This document shows, piece by piece, positions 29,893 through 39,406 of a stretch of 64,000 bases of DNA. Position 1 is the first letter of the stretch. The number at the start of each line of letters is the position of its first letter. The position numbers and the translations under genes are program-made. The notes beneath the pieces were generated by a model. It made no database searches. It was not told the origin of the DNA and saw only the letters and a program-made list of their open reading frames with translations. Source of the stretch: Snodgrassella alvi (GTDB lineage Bacteria > Pseudomonadota > Gammaproteobacteria > Burkholderiales > Neisseriaceae); NCBI RefSeq assembly GCF_002777745.1, contig NZ_MEIO01000055.1, forward strand, positions 248,001 through 312,000, read 5' to 3'.

Positions 29893-30365
29893 GCTGAAAT
29901 TTTGCCACACCTGATGCCCAAATCTCCAGCCAAAGCTTACATTTGCGCTCCCTGAACATGACGCTAAATACCCGAATACGCCCACGGCACTACCTTTTTT
30001 CGCATTCTAATTGCAGGTAGCAGCAAATTAACTGATTCTCAGATTCAAATATTACTTTGAACAGCTACGTTTTACGCACTGAATAAAACCGAATAAACCA
30101 GATATACATTGAAATTTATCAATACAATAGTAAACAATACAAAAACCGCATTCAGCATAGTTGCAGCAATAAAGATATCAAACAAAAAGTAGTTACCAAT
30201 ACAGTAATTTATAACAAACATTGCAGCCAGCAAACAACCGCGCCTTACTTCCCTCTCAAACAGATTATCTTTTCCGTGTAAATCAGCATATCCCTGTCAT
30301 TGCAGTATTATTGTTCATGCTCCGGCTCTTCCCTGATAGTTCTGAGCACTGTTGTACTCTGCGTA
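29893..30365 (-). pseudogene. Dead third copy of the orphan two-helix membrane protein
   Basis: Reading the minus strand downward gives degenerate remains of the same domain as both neighbours. TIILQ*QGYADLHGKDN matches SILQWPVYPKLKGKKD. Next is a hydrophobic stretch AAMFVINYCIGNYFLFDIFI (the two helices follow), then SVNLLLPAIRMRKKVV matching SVNLVLTATKERQKIL, and finally ALAGDLGIRCGKI matching TLARDLGIRYRK. Several in-frame stops and frameshifts interrupt it, so it is not expressed as a protein. It fills most of the gap between the intact paralogues. Confidence 0.72.
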
Positions 30366-30416
30366 TAATTATCATCTCCCTTGCCCAAAACCTGCGTAGC
30401 CAAATACCACTAATAC

Positions 30417-31025
30417 TCAATATACTTTATTGATAGTATAATCCTGTGCACGGATAAGATTCAGTTCTTTAGCAAGAATATCTGCCACCTCAATCAGTTG
30501 TTTCAAAGCGCAATCATCACAGAAAAAATACTCAAACAGGATTTCAGCAGTTTTTAGATTTTCATTCTTGATTACCAGCCTACCTCTGCGCCAAAGTGGT
30601 GGTTTATGTGATGAAACTTTACACCCATAAGGTAAAGCACACTCAACTCGGATAAAATAATTATCGGTAAGCTGGTGCTGCCTAATCTGATATTGCCCAT
30701 TGCTTACAGTAATCGTTCTATTTTTACGATCCAGACTGACTAAATGAGATTCCTTTATAGCACAGGTTTTCTTATTATTATGCATCCATATCGCATAAAT
30801 AATGATTGTAATAAACAATACTGCAATCGAAAGACTATAAATAAAAAGTAGCTCAGCGATAAAATACAAACTAAATAGAATTACAGTCCAAATACTAAAA
30901 CACTGGCCTGTCCATTTAAATAATTTGGAAAATCGTACCGGACAAGATTGCCACTCAATTACCGGCTTTTCTGACTGCACATCTGCTTTCATCTGTAAAA
31001 AAACTTTATGCTCAGAAAGATTCAT
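30417..31025 (-). CDS. Orphan two-helix membrane protein, single-domain form
   Basis: A 202-residue protein of unknown function with two adjacent transmembrane helices (about residues 43-83) between a short N-terminal cytosolic part and a soluble C-terminal half. It is one unit of the domain duplicated in the 404-residue neighbour: PVIEWQSCPVRF, LVSLDRKNRTITVSNG, ILFEYFFCDDC, DILAKELNLIRAQD. Low similarity with conserved spacing suggests old divergence. It lies 307 nt downstream of trpF on the same strand. Confidence 0.7.
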   Translation of the reverse strand: MNLSEHKVFLQMKADVQSEKPVIEWQSCPVRFSKLFKWTGQCFSIWTVILFSLYFIAELLFIYSLSIAVLFITIIIYAIWMHNNKKTCAIKESHLVSLDRKNRTITVSNGQYQIRQHQLTDNYFIRVECALPYGCKVSSHKPPLWRRGRLVIKNENLKTAEILFEYFFCDDCALKQLIEVADILAKELNLIRAQDYTINKVY

Positions 31026-31332
31026 TCTTCTCCTTATTTTTTAACATTCTACCCATAATAAAACCGTGAAATTTAACCAACTAACAATTAAAATATACAC
31101 AACTGTTATTAATACATAACTCTTATAGCATAACACTCATATCAGTAACAGCAACAAGCTGAGCAGAGGATAAAACAAGCAGCATAATTAAAATATTTAC
31201 CATCAAGAAAATATAAAATCGGTGTGCATTTTAAATCGATTAATTAAAATTATTCTGAACAAGAGCTTTAAGAAACAGCATAAGCATATTCTTATAAGAT
31301 AATAAATATTTTCTGGAGCTACAGCACAAATA
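31026..31332. other. AT-rich gap between trpF and the orphan membrane gene
   Basis: 307 bp of AT-rich DNA. I see no gene, tRNA or clear terminator. Confidence 0.4.
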
Positions 31333-31965
31333 TTAGTCCACAGACAGCCCGAAACCATTAATCGCAGCCATCAACGCCTGCATCTTTTGCCCGTCCTTAA
31401 TTCCGGCAGCCAGCTCCACCCCACTGGCTACATCAACAGCCTGCGCATGACTTTGTCTGATCGCAGAAACAATATTTTCCGGATTCAGCCCGCCCGAAAG
31501 AATCCACTGCCGATCCAATTGTCGCGGCAACATCTGCCAGTCAAAAGACTGCCCCGTACCACCATATTGGCCAGCAACAGCCGCATCAAATAGCAATGCA
31601 CGCGCATCCGTATACATAGCTGTAGCAGCTTCAATATCTGCCGTATCGCGCACCCGTATCGCCTTAATATACGGACGCTGAAACTGGCGGCAGAATTCAG
31701 CACTCTCATCGCCATGAAATTGCAGTACATCCAATGGCACCTGCATCAATACCTTCTGTACCTCGGCTGCACTGGCATTAACAAACAAACCGACTACCGT
31801 AACAAACGGCGGCACAGCACGCGCAATTGCCTGTGCCTGTTCCACCGTAACATACCGTTTACTGCCGGCAAAAAAAATTAATCCGATAGCATCTACGCCC
31901 AGCTGTGCAGCCAGCAGTGCATCTTCAACCCGCGTCATCCCACAAATCTTGCTTCGAATTTTCAT
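31333..31965 (-). CDS. trpF: Phosphoribosylanthranilate isomerase
   Basis: A 210-residue TIM barrel that isomerises PRA to CdRP in tryptophan synthesis. The N-terminal KICGMTRVEDALLAAQLGVDAIGLIF with the catalytic Cys, LQFHGDES, the catalytic Asp in LFDAAVAGQYGGTGQSFDW, and LSGGLNPENI are all present. It follows truA at 39 nt in the classical truA-trpF order. The next trp gene, trpB, is displaced by about 3.2 kb of orphan genes. Confidence 0.96.
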   Translation of the reverse strand: MKIRSKICGMTRVEDALLAAQLGVDAIGLIFFAGSKRYVTVEQAQAIARAVPPFVTVVGLFVNASAAEVQKVLMQVPLDVLQFHGDESAEFCRQFQRPYIKAIRVRDTADIEAATAMYTDARALLFDAAVAGQYGGTGQSFDWQMLPRQLDRQWILSGGLNPENIVSAIRQSHAQAVDVASGVELAAGIKDGQKMQALMAAINGFGLSVD

Positions 31966-32004
31966 ATCCAGCCCTTTTCAAAAATCAGCCAGCTACAAGC
32001 CGTA

Positions 32005-32856
32005 TTAATTCAAATACGGCCACAACCATACAGGCAAAGCGGCCGTAGCCACGCCCCATTGTTGCGGGTAATCCACGCCGGTAAGATACAGCCCATCTGG
32101 CATAAACGTTGGTGGTGCCAGACGCCGGCTTTTCGCTGCTACCAATTGAGCAAAACCAGCCACACTCAGCTTACCGGCACCCACATATACCAGAGCACCC
32201 ACAATATTGCGTACCATATTGTGTACAAAAGCACTGCCATGAAAATCAATCGCCATCAACTCAGGGCTACCAGCAAGACGTAGCTGATATAAGGTTTTTA
32301 CCGGCGATTTGGCCTGACAGTCACTCGAACGGAAACTAGAAAAATCATGCTCACCAATCAGCATCTCAGCGGCTTCACGCATCAAATCCATGTTCAAAGG
32401 ATAGTGCGTCCAGCCAACCCGACCACGCAATTGCGGCATACGCACCCGGCTAGATTCAAGCATGTAGCGGTAGCGACGTCCATAGGCATCAAAGCGGGCA
32501 TGAAATTCAGCTGCTACCGGCTGCGCTCTCACAATACGGATATTCTTATCCATTGCCGTATTTGTCCCACGTAACCAGGCCTCCGCACTACGCTGCGCAT
32601 AAGTATCAAAATGCACAACCTGTCCCGTAGCATGAACACCAGCATCAGTGCGCCCGGCCACAACAACATTAACCGGTTCAGCCGCAATAGAGCTTAAAGC
32701 ATCTTCCAGTACCGACTGAATAGTATACAAACCGTCCGGCTGTTTTTGCCAACCATGAAATGCACCACCATCATAAGCCAGTGTCAATGCCCAGCGCTGC
32801 ACAGGTCGATTTCCATCAGCTTTGTTCGCCGAGTGTTCTACAACATTAGCAGCCAT
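32005..32856 (-). CDS. truA: tRNA pseudouridine(38-40) synthase
   Basis: A 283-residue TruA that pseudouridylates positions 38-40 of the tRNA anticodon arm. The catalytic aspartate is in [15 protein letters not shown], and [15 protein letters not shown] and [17 protein letters not shown] are typical. About 20 extra residues precede the conserved core ([22 protein letters not shown]), so a later start such as a GTG/TTG nearer the core is conceivable. The gene begins the truA-trpF-trpB-trpA-accD series. Confidence 0.95.
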   Translation of the reverse strand: MAANVVEHSANKADGNRPVQRWALTLAYDGGAFHGWQKQPDGLYTIQSVLEDALSSIAAEPVNVVVAGRTDAGVHATGQVVHFDTYAQRSAEAWLRGTNTAMDKNIRIVRAQPVAAEFHARFDAYGRRYRYMLESSRVRMPQLRGRVGWTHYPLNMDLMREAAEMLIGEHDFSSFRSSDCQAKSPVKTLYQLRLAGSPELMAIDFHGSAFVHNMVRNIVGALVYVGAGKLSVAGFAQLVAAKSRRLAPPTFMPDGLYLTGVDYPQQWGVATAALPVWLWPYLN

Positions 32857-33180
32857 TATTCTTCCTAACCCACACTAATTCACACCAACAAAATGCATTA
32901 TTATCGCATAGCCATCAACTGCTTTCACGCCCATAACCAACCAGTCTGTAACTTACACTAACACCGTACCGGTTTCATGTCGCCCCTTCATCCTAACTTA
33001 CACAGTATTGAATACAAAAAACTTCTCGCAAGCCTGCGCATTTTCCGCTTGTAAAAAAACATTCTACGGACTGCAAAAATACCATCGCAGCACAGATATA
33101 TCGAATAACAACTCCAAATACCTCAAAAAGGCTCATTCCGCCACCTGACATCAACTCCGAAATTCAAATAAATAGCCTAA

Positions 33181-33403
33181 TGGCGATTGCAGATATTAAT
33201 ATCATTCTAAATGACGTAACAGAACATTATCTGAAGTAATACATGCAACTGGCTTACATATCAGCGATATGGTAAACCCGCACTATTTAAATAAATTTGA
33301 CCTACCAAGCAGTTCACTGAGCATCATCGGTAAGGGCACAACAAACAAAATAATACCCATTGATGAAGAATCCATAGGCTCGTTGCAGTATTACGGCAAC
33401 TAA
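33181..33403 (+). pseudogene. Fragment of an unidentified decayed gene
   Basis: In the 772-bp gap before the lipoprotein gene, MAIADINIILNDV in one frame is followed after a shift by TLSEVIHATGLHISDMVNPH and KFDLPSSSLSIIGKGTTNK, ending SIGSLQYYGN and a stop at 33401-33403. The amino-acid make-up looks coding, but I cannot name the parent. The rest of 32857-33628 shows nothing else. Confidence 0.35.
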
Positions 33404-33628
33404 TCCAGCCCAGTCCTACTTAAAAATCGCACCTGTAATGCATAATCTCAATTTATATTCATATTGCTAACCCACGCCTACAAGCAAGTGGTACCACAAA
33501 ATCATCCGTAAAGCTAAAAGCCATATCAATCAGAAAATGCCAGCACATAGCAGCACTGGCATTTCCAGAACAAGAATTTATTCAATTGAGAAATAAATAA
33601 AAACCAAATTTTAATAAATTGATATTAT

Positions 33629-34828
33629 TTATTTTTGAAATAGAACATTTTTTCTGCTGGATTCTAGAGTAAATTTAGGGTGAGACCTATAATCAAAATA
33701 AATCCAGAATGAATTATTCATTTTTTTATTCCCAAGTAGTCGACGAATTTTCAGATCATCCATGATGAATCCATTTATTCCATGCATTGCAAGTAAACGA
33801 CCATGATCATCGAAGTAAAAATCCGTTATAGCAGAATCATATTTAACTTTATCCAGTTTCTCACGAATTTCATCCAATAATTCTTGCAAAGCAGCATAAT
33901 CTTCGTTCTCTGATTTATCAGCTTGACCACTCAAACCTGCATCACGTTTTTCTGATTGTTTTAACAGCTCATATAAGCTATCAAAAACAGCAACAGCCGC
34001 TATCTGATCTTGCTCTCTAGTGGAGTTAAGTCGAACTCGATAACGAGCTCCTAATTTCTTACCAGCCTCATCTAACGATAAATAAACAAAAGCTTTTTTA
34101 TCATAACTGGCATAACCATCGTCAATTGCCTTTGGAATAGCATGTATTAATTCCTTCAATGGCAACCTATTTGTCCATTCAGGGAATGTTTTTACAACAT
34201 ATGGTTCTTCATAAATTTCGACCGGTTTCCCTATTAATATACTGCCGATAACATTAACAAAAGGTCTAATTGCTCTTATATCCGTAATCAGCACTTTTTT
34301 TTGAAAATCTACCTGCATAGGCATCTTGATCGAAAATAATATATTTGATGCCTCATAACGTACTTCAGGAATTAATTCAAATTTTCCATGAGGAATATCT
34401 ATTGCTCCGCTAAATGGAACAGTCGTTTTTTTTGCAAAAAAGCTTAAAGTCCCGTTCATCGACCTATTTTCATAGTCACAATCTTCTGTAGAATTACCAT
34501 GCGCACAATAAGACTCTTTATTTTCCTTAGCATTTATTTTTGCTTCATGTTCTTTTCCAACAGACCCAGATGAAGATGCAGAATCCATTGTCTGTATCTT
34601 ACGGCTTAAAACTTGATCATCTACCTTATCAGCAAGTTCTTTTACCTCATCCTGATCAGCCAACAATCGAATCTGACCATTAAAATTAAACTGATTATCA
34701 TGAAGAAACTGACGCTGTATTCCATGCCGAACCAGTTTATCCGGCGCTTTATTACTCACTGTACTACATGCTGACAGCACCAGCGCTATCACCATCCATA
34801 TCACTCTTTTACCAGTTACTAATCGCAT
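33629..34828 (-). CDS. Orphan lipoprotein
   Basis: A 399-residue predicted lipoprotein: signal sequence with lipobox LSAC (Cys21), followed by STVSNKAPDK. Asp does not follow the cysteine, so outer-membrane sorting is the default expectation. Features are a charged Ser/Lys/Glu-rich stretch (about 75-110) with a CAHGNSTEDC pair of cysteines, a middle domain with PFSGAIDIPHGKFELIPEVRYEA, and a helical region EDYAALQELLDEIREKLDKV. I recognise no family. It has no close operon partner. The DNA is AT-rich relative to the fimV block. Confidence 0.65.
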   Translation of the reverse strand: MRLVTGKRVIWMVIALVLSACSTVSNKAPDKLVRHGIQRQFLHDNQFNFNGQIRLLADQDEVKELADKVDDQVLSRKIQTMDSASSSGSVGKEHEAKINAKENKESYCAHGNSTEDCDYENRSMNGTLSFFAKKTTVPFSGAIDIPHGKFELIPEVRYEASNILFSIKMPMQVDFQKKVLITDIRAIRPFVNVIGSILIGKPVEIYEEPYVVKTFPEWTNRLPLKELIHAIPKAIDDGYASYDKKAFVYLSLDEAGKKLGARYRVRLNSTREQDQIAAVAVFDSLYELLKQSEKRDAGLSGQADKSENEDYAALQELLDEIREKLDKVKYDSAITDFYFDDHGRLLAMHGINGFIMDDLKIRRLLGNKKMNNSFWIYFDYRSHPKFTLESSRKNVLFQK

Positions 34829-35427
34829 ATACCATTCCCATATTCATCAAAAACGTAGTCATTTTAATCAAATTAATATATATTAACAATTATAATACAG
34901 GAAAAAAACACAATATTGTTCTGATTTTTATCAGTAAAATATTTTTATTACATAATCATCCTGTAACATTAATGACCAAATACATAAGCAGCCAGCTACA
35001 TCACACAGCCATATCGAATAACGAGAAAAAACAGCATAACAACTGGTTCCAATTTTTTATTATTAATCAAAAACTAATACAAATTTTAATTAATACCTGA
35101 AATTATATTTCTACTATAAACATATATTCATATTACTAACCATCATGAGAAATATCACAATAACCTGAAATTACCAGACATCTTGCCTGCCTCTGCCAAA
35201 CATCTGCAAACAACTTTCAGTTACCTGTTTTTTATCACACCCATATTTAATGCATGACAACTATTACATTTACGTTAAAATATTGAAATAAAGTAGAAAA
35301 TCTGGTCATACCTAAATCAAATACAAAAGTAGTTCACAAAATCAGACTTAATCACTGTCAGAAATTATTAAAGAGAACTCTATTTCCAGACAACAAGATT
35401 TAAATACAACACGCAGATTCAGAATAA
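34829..35427. other. 600-bp AT-rich gap
   Basis: Very AT-rich DNA between the lipoprotein start and the fimV terminator. I see no gene. It presumably contains the lipoprotein promoter. Confidence 0.4.
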
Positions 35428-35463
35428 ATAAAAAGACTGAATCCTAATACAGGATTCAGTCTT
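35428..35463 (-). terminator. Terminator of fimV/tspA
   Basis: Minus strand: AAGACTGAATCC - 7-nt loop - GGATTCAGTCTT followed by TTTATTTATT, about 55 nt after the stop. Confidence 0.88.
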
Positions 35464-35517
35464 AACCAGACACAGAAACATCTCACGTCTGGCAACTAAA
35501 ATAAAATCAATGTAAAA

Positions 35518-37881
35518 CTAGCCACCCAACTGCTGCAACAGATTTTGAGCTTCTGCCAATATCACACCATTGGCTTCGTCAGTCAGCTCTCTCAAGGTCT
35601 GGCGTGCAGTAACCGCATCATCCATTTCAAGATACATTTTTGCCAGTTCCAGTTTTGCCTGTAGCGGAACGGCCTGTTGCTCCGGAGTCAAAGGCTTATC
35701 AGTTGATTCTGATTCAGCTGATTGTTCCAACCAGTCCTGAGCACCACTTCCAGTAGCAAATGAAGAAGTCGGAGCTGTAACAGTAGCTGAATCAACATTA
35801 TCTGTAGCAAAAGATACAGCCTCATCATCCAACGTAAAGTCCATGGACGGAATTTCATGCGCATCAGCTTCAACTGCTGGCGTAGAGCTAGCCGCCGAGG
35901 AAGCAGGTTCAGCCATTGACTCGTCATCACTGATACCCAATGTTTCCCAGTTAATATCTGTTGAAATTGCATCATCTTCTGCCCCAGATACATTCTGCTC
36001 ATGTGGCATTGGAGTTTGCTCTACAGCAGAAGGCACTTCAACCGCAGGCGTAGTATTCTGTTCAGATTCATTATCAAACTTGAAATCTTCATCCCACTGC
36101 AAATCAGCCAAATCATTTAGCGCATCAACTTCTGAAGCAACTGGTTCAGACTGCGGTACAACCTGAATAGCATCCTGATTTACCTCTGCCTTAAACTCAT
36201 CCGGCTGCGGTTCCTCAGCCACTACCCACTCAAAATCTGTATTACCTGCTACTTCTTCCTGAGGTGCAACAACCACTGATTCATGTGAAGTCAAGACTTC
36301 CGGCTGTTCTGTCGCATCAATCTGATCCAGCCAAGACAAATCGTCACTATTATCCTGCTCAGCAGTTGACGGCACTGCCGTATTTGCCGACACGGCAGGA
36401 GTATCATCCGTAAAATTAAAATTCAGCCAGTCAGTATCATTCTCTTCCTGCTTATCCGCAACTGGTGCAGTTTTAGGATGTTGAGTTACAGCGGCCACCT
36501 TATTCGTATCGCCTGCTGGCGCATCAGCTTTAGCAGGTGTATCTGATTCGGCACTATTCAGCCATGACCAATCATCGTCCTCCGCTGCTGCACTAGTGGC
36601 AGCAGCTGCCGTAGCTACCGCAGCTGCTGATGCAGCTTTAGCCGGTGTAGCCGGAACAGATACAGATTGCTCAACCTTAGGCGGTTCAGCATCAAATACC
36701 ACATCATCATCTTCATCATCAGATGAATAATCATCGTCATACTCATCATTATTGCGTCTTTTACGCGCTTGCCAGAGTAAAGCAGCAATTAACAGGATAC
36801 CACCCACACCTGCCAACGCATATGGCCACCACGCAGGAAGCATAGATTCTTCTGCCGGCTCTTCTACCGTTGGCGGTACCTGATTAACTTTAGGTTGTAC
36901 CGGAGCAGCATTTACCACTGATGCTGCTGATGCAACAGGTGCTGAAGCCTGAACTGGTGCAGATGCTTGTACTGGCGCAGATGCCTGTACAGTTTCTGTT
37001 CTGGCTTCTGCATCCTTAGTTTGGGCTGCTTTATCAGTTTCAGGAGCGATAGCATTTCCAGCCTTATCAGCACCGGCATCTGCCTTAGCCTGTTTCTGTG
37101 CCGCAGCATTTTCCGCAGCACCCTGTGCTACTGGCGCTGCCGATACCGGCGCATTATTCTGAGCAACATCTGCCGGTTTTTGAACTGCTTTGATTTTTAC
37201 TTTAGATAATTTATGCAGTTGTGAAGTAGATGGAATATTCAGGCTGATACCACGATACATAAGATCTGGATTGCCATTGCGGAAAGCGTGCGGATTGGCA
37301 ACAACCAGAGCATGCATAGTCTGCTCAAGACTCATTCCCTGAGGTCGTACCTTGCGTGCAACATCCATCAGTGTTTCATTATTGTCTACATGATATTTCA
37401 CCACTGCACTATCAGAGGCCAGCCCGTTTTGCAGTGCCACAGCAGCCCGAGCAGATGACTTGTCTTTCGCAGACCGAACCGGCTTGTGCTGCTTGTTTGC
37501 TGTCTTACTTGCTGCTTTGCCAGCTCCTGCTGAACCATGACGGTATTCAGGAGGATCAAGTAATGCAGTATATTGCCGCCCCTGACTACCGGCACTCAGA
37601 CTGAAAGACAGCATTGGATCGCGAACAGGCTTACTGGAACGCAAATGAATCACAGCATTTTTTCCTTGTGCCGTTACGCGTACCTGCAACGGTGCCCCCG
37701 AAACCGCTGGCCGACTCCGTAAAGCAGCTCTGGCTTCATCTCCAGTCACAACTACACTGCCTGAAAACGGCTCGCCCAAGGCCGAATTAACTTGTAAGCT
37801 CCCCAGCCCTGCCCATGCAGGTGCACTGGCTAACATACATAAAGACAGTGCGATGATTTTTAAATTATTTGCGTTCTTCAA
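35518..37881 (-). CDS. FimV/TspA-type inner-membrane hub protein
   Basis: A 787-residue FimV-family protein, called TspA in Neisseria. Its parts in order are: signal peptide (1-24, cleaved near AWA-GLGSL); the FimV N-terminal domain beginning LGSLQVNSALGEPFSG; a LysM-like domain (about 160-218, VKYHVDNNETLMDVARKVRP...YRGISLNIPS); an Ala/Gln-rich linker with VQASAP repeats; one transmembrane helix near 345-365 followed by KRR; a long acidic cytoplasmic region with recurring DWLNF/DLSWLDQ-type motifs; and a C-terminal TPR-like FimV domain (LELAKMYLEMDDAVTARQTL). FimV proteins organise type IV pili, twitching and polar complexes. It is divergent from yciB, as in Neisseria. Confidence 0.88.
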   Translation of the reverse strand: MKNANNLKIIALSLCMLASAPAWAGLGSLQVNSALGEPFSGSVVVTGDEARAALRSRPAVSGAPLQVRVTAQGKNAVIHLRSSKPVRDPMLSFSLSAGSQGRQYTALLDPPEYRHGSAGAGKAASKTANKQHKPVRSAKDKSSARAAVALQNGLASDSAVVKYHVDNNETLMDVARKVRPQGMSLEQTMHALVVANPHAFRNGNPDLMYRGISLNIPSTSQLHKLSKVKIKAVQKPADVAQNNAPVSAAPVAQGAAENAAAQKQAKADAGADKAGNAIAPETDKAAQTKDAEARTETVQASAPVQASAPVQASAPVASAASVVNAAPVQPKVNQVPPTVEEPAEESMLPAWWPYALAGVGGILLIAALLWQARKRRNNDEYDDDYSSDDEDDDVVFDAEPPKVEQSVSVPATPAKAASAAAVATAAAATSAAAEDDDWSWLNSAESDTPAKADAPAGDTNKVAAVTQHPKTAPVADKQEENDTDWLNFNFTDDTPAVSANTAVPSTAEQDNSDDLSWLDQIDATEQPEVLTSHESVVVAPQEEVAGNTDFEWVVAEEPQPDEFKAEVNQDAIQVVPQSEPVASEVDALNDLADLQWDEDFKFDNESEQNTTPAVEVPSAVEQTPMPHEQNVSGAEDDAISTDINWETLGISDDESMAEPASSAASSTPAVEADAHEIPSMDFTLDDEAVSFATDNVDSATVTAPTSSFATGSGAQDWLEQSAESESTDKPLTPEQQAVPLQAKLELAKMYLEMDDAVTARQTLRELTDEANGVILAEAQNLLQQLGG

Positions 37882-38258
37882 TCCCGTACCCTCACCGGTA
37901 ATGCACCATTGCCATCAGGCGCGTGCCTATTCAATAAGATAATTTCTACAAGTGCTCTAGAATGTAACTGATATTTAACGTTCACTAAACCTGTTTTTAT
38001 ATTATCTCACGCTATAATAGCTTTTGCGATACTTTAATGCCAAGTTACCTTTACATGTTTTGCATTCAAAGTGCACTTATCTGTGGATATTTTCAGACGA
38101 ACTATTACTAAAAAAGCCTGAAACCAATATACAACAATAGTTAAAAATTGTTTAATACCTTGCTTTAACAGGTGCCAAGTGTAAAAACTCAGGGTATCAT
38201 AGTGATTATCTCACGCCTTATTAATCCAAACCAGAAAAACAGATATCCAGTCCTAATA
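37882..38258. promoter_or_regulatory. Divergent promoter region fimV / yciB
   Basis: A 377-bp AT-rich region between divergent genes must hold both promoters. I cannot assign boxes with confidence. Confidence 0.4.
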
Positions 38259-38807
38259 ATGAAAGCAGTATTTGAATTCTTGGTAGTCATTCTTTTCTTT
38301 GCTACCTACGTTTTAACCAAAAATATTATCCTTGCCACTGAAGTGGCCATTGTTGCAGGCATTATTCAGGCCGCATGGTGTCTGTTTAAATACCGTCGCC
38401 TGCAAACTATGCAGTGGATTAGCCTATTACTGGTAGTAGTAATGGGCGGTGCCACAATTGTGTTTAAAGATCCACGCTTTATTAAATGGAAACCTACAAT
38501 ACTATTCTGGTTTATGGCTATTGGCCTGTTAGGTTCGCATATATGTAACAAAAATGCCCTAAAAAGCACTATCGGTAAGGAAATTACATTGCCAGAAACA
38601 ATCTGGCGTAAGCTTACCTATGCCTGGGTTATTTTTCTGCTGGGTTTAGGCGCACTTAACTTATGGGTATTCTTAAACTTTTCCGAACAAATTTGGGTGA
38701 ACTACAAACTCTTTGGCAGTATTACACTAATTGTTCTTTTTACCATAGGCCAATCTATTTACATTAGCCCATATATTAAAACCAATATCAACAAGGATGA
38801 GTTGTAA
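38259..38807 (+). CDS. yciB: YciB / intracellular septation protein A
   Basis: A 182-residue inner-membrane protein with five to six hydrophobic segments, starting MKAVFEFLVVILFFATYVLTKNI. It keeps the family motifs FKDPRFIKWKPTILFW and WRKLTYAWVIFLLGLGALNLWV. YciB proteins affect cell-envelope synthesis and septation and interact with elongation and division factors. The frame is open from 38172, but the ATG at 38259 is the conserved start. The stop codon overlaps the yciI start by one base (TAATG). Confidence 0.92.
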   Translation: MKAVFEFLVVILFFATYVLTKNIILATEVAIVAGIIQAAWCLFKYRRLQTMQWISLLLVVVMGGATIVFKDPRFIKWKPTILFWFMAIGLLGSHICNKNALKSTIGKEITLPETIWRKLTYAWVIFLLGLGALNLWVFLNFSEQIWVNYKLFGSITLIVLFTIGQSIYISPYIKTNINKDEL

Positions 38808-39100
38808 TGCTGTTTATGTTAATGGCTACTGATACCGATAACAGTCACGAAGCACGTATCAAGGCACGACCCAGACATCTGGCACGTTTACAGGAACTAC
38901 AGGCACAAAACCGTTTGGTTCTGGCCGGCCCCAATCCACTGCCAGATAATGACAGCCATTTTTCCGGCAGTCTAGTAGTTGCAGACTTCGACTCACTGGA
39001 TGAAGCACAGGCATGGGCAGAACAAGATCCCTATGTTGAAGCCGGTGTATATGAAGAAATTCTGATTCGCCCTTTTAAAAAAGTCTTACCCAATGACTGA
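38807..39100 (+). CDS. yciI: YciI family protein
   Basis: A 97-residue YciI-like protein with a ferredoxin-like fold. The conserved RPRHLARLQEL contains the family histidine, followed by LAGPNPLPDNDSHFSGSLVVADFDSLDEAQAWAEQDPYVEAGVYEE, where the F-x-S-x-D-E-A and D-P-Y motifs define the family. Relatives include dehydrochlorinases, but YciI itself has no proven reaction. It is translationally coupled to yciB (1-nt overlap) and overlaps bolA by 8 nt. Confidence 0.92.
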   Translation: MLFMLMATDTDNSHEARIKARPRHLARLQELQAQNRLVLAGPNPLPDNDSHFSGSLVVADFDSLDEAQAWAEQDPYVEAGVYEEILIRPFKKVLPND

Positions 39101-39368
39101 TATTGAAATAGCCATTCGCACACGCCTGCAACCTCTGGCACCGCTGCATCTAGAATTGATAGACGACAGCCATTTACATGCTGGACATACAGGCCATCGC
39201 GGTGGCGGGCATTATCGCCTGCTGGTAGTCAGCAATATCTTTACCGATTTATCACGTCTGGCACGGCAGCGCAAAGTTCATCAGCTACTTGAAGATTTAT
39301 TTAGGACAAATACCATTCATGCCTTAAGCATCAGGGCATATACCAACAGCGAATATTTAACTAGGTAA
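39093..39368 (+). CDS. bolA: BolA family protein
   Basis: A 91-residue BolA-fold protein. The invariant histidine region is DDSHLHAGHTGHRGGGHYRLLVVS, and LSRLARQRKVHQLLEDLF is the C-terminal helix. BolA proteins pair with monothiol glutaredoxins to bind [2Fe-2S] clusters and also affect envelope genes under stress. It overlaps yciI by 8 nt, within the coupled series yciB-yciI-bolA. Confidence 0.93.
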   Translation: MTDIEIAIRTRLQPLAPLHLELIDDSHLHAGHTGHRGGGHYRLLVVSNIFTDLSRLARQRKVHQLLEDLFRTNTIHALSIRAYTNSEYLTR

Positions 39369-39406
39369 TCATTCATTTCTATCCACTTAATCAAAGAGAG
39401 TTAATC

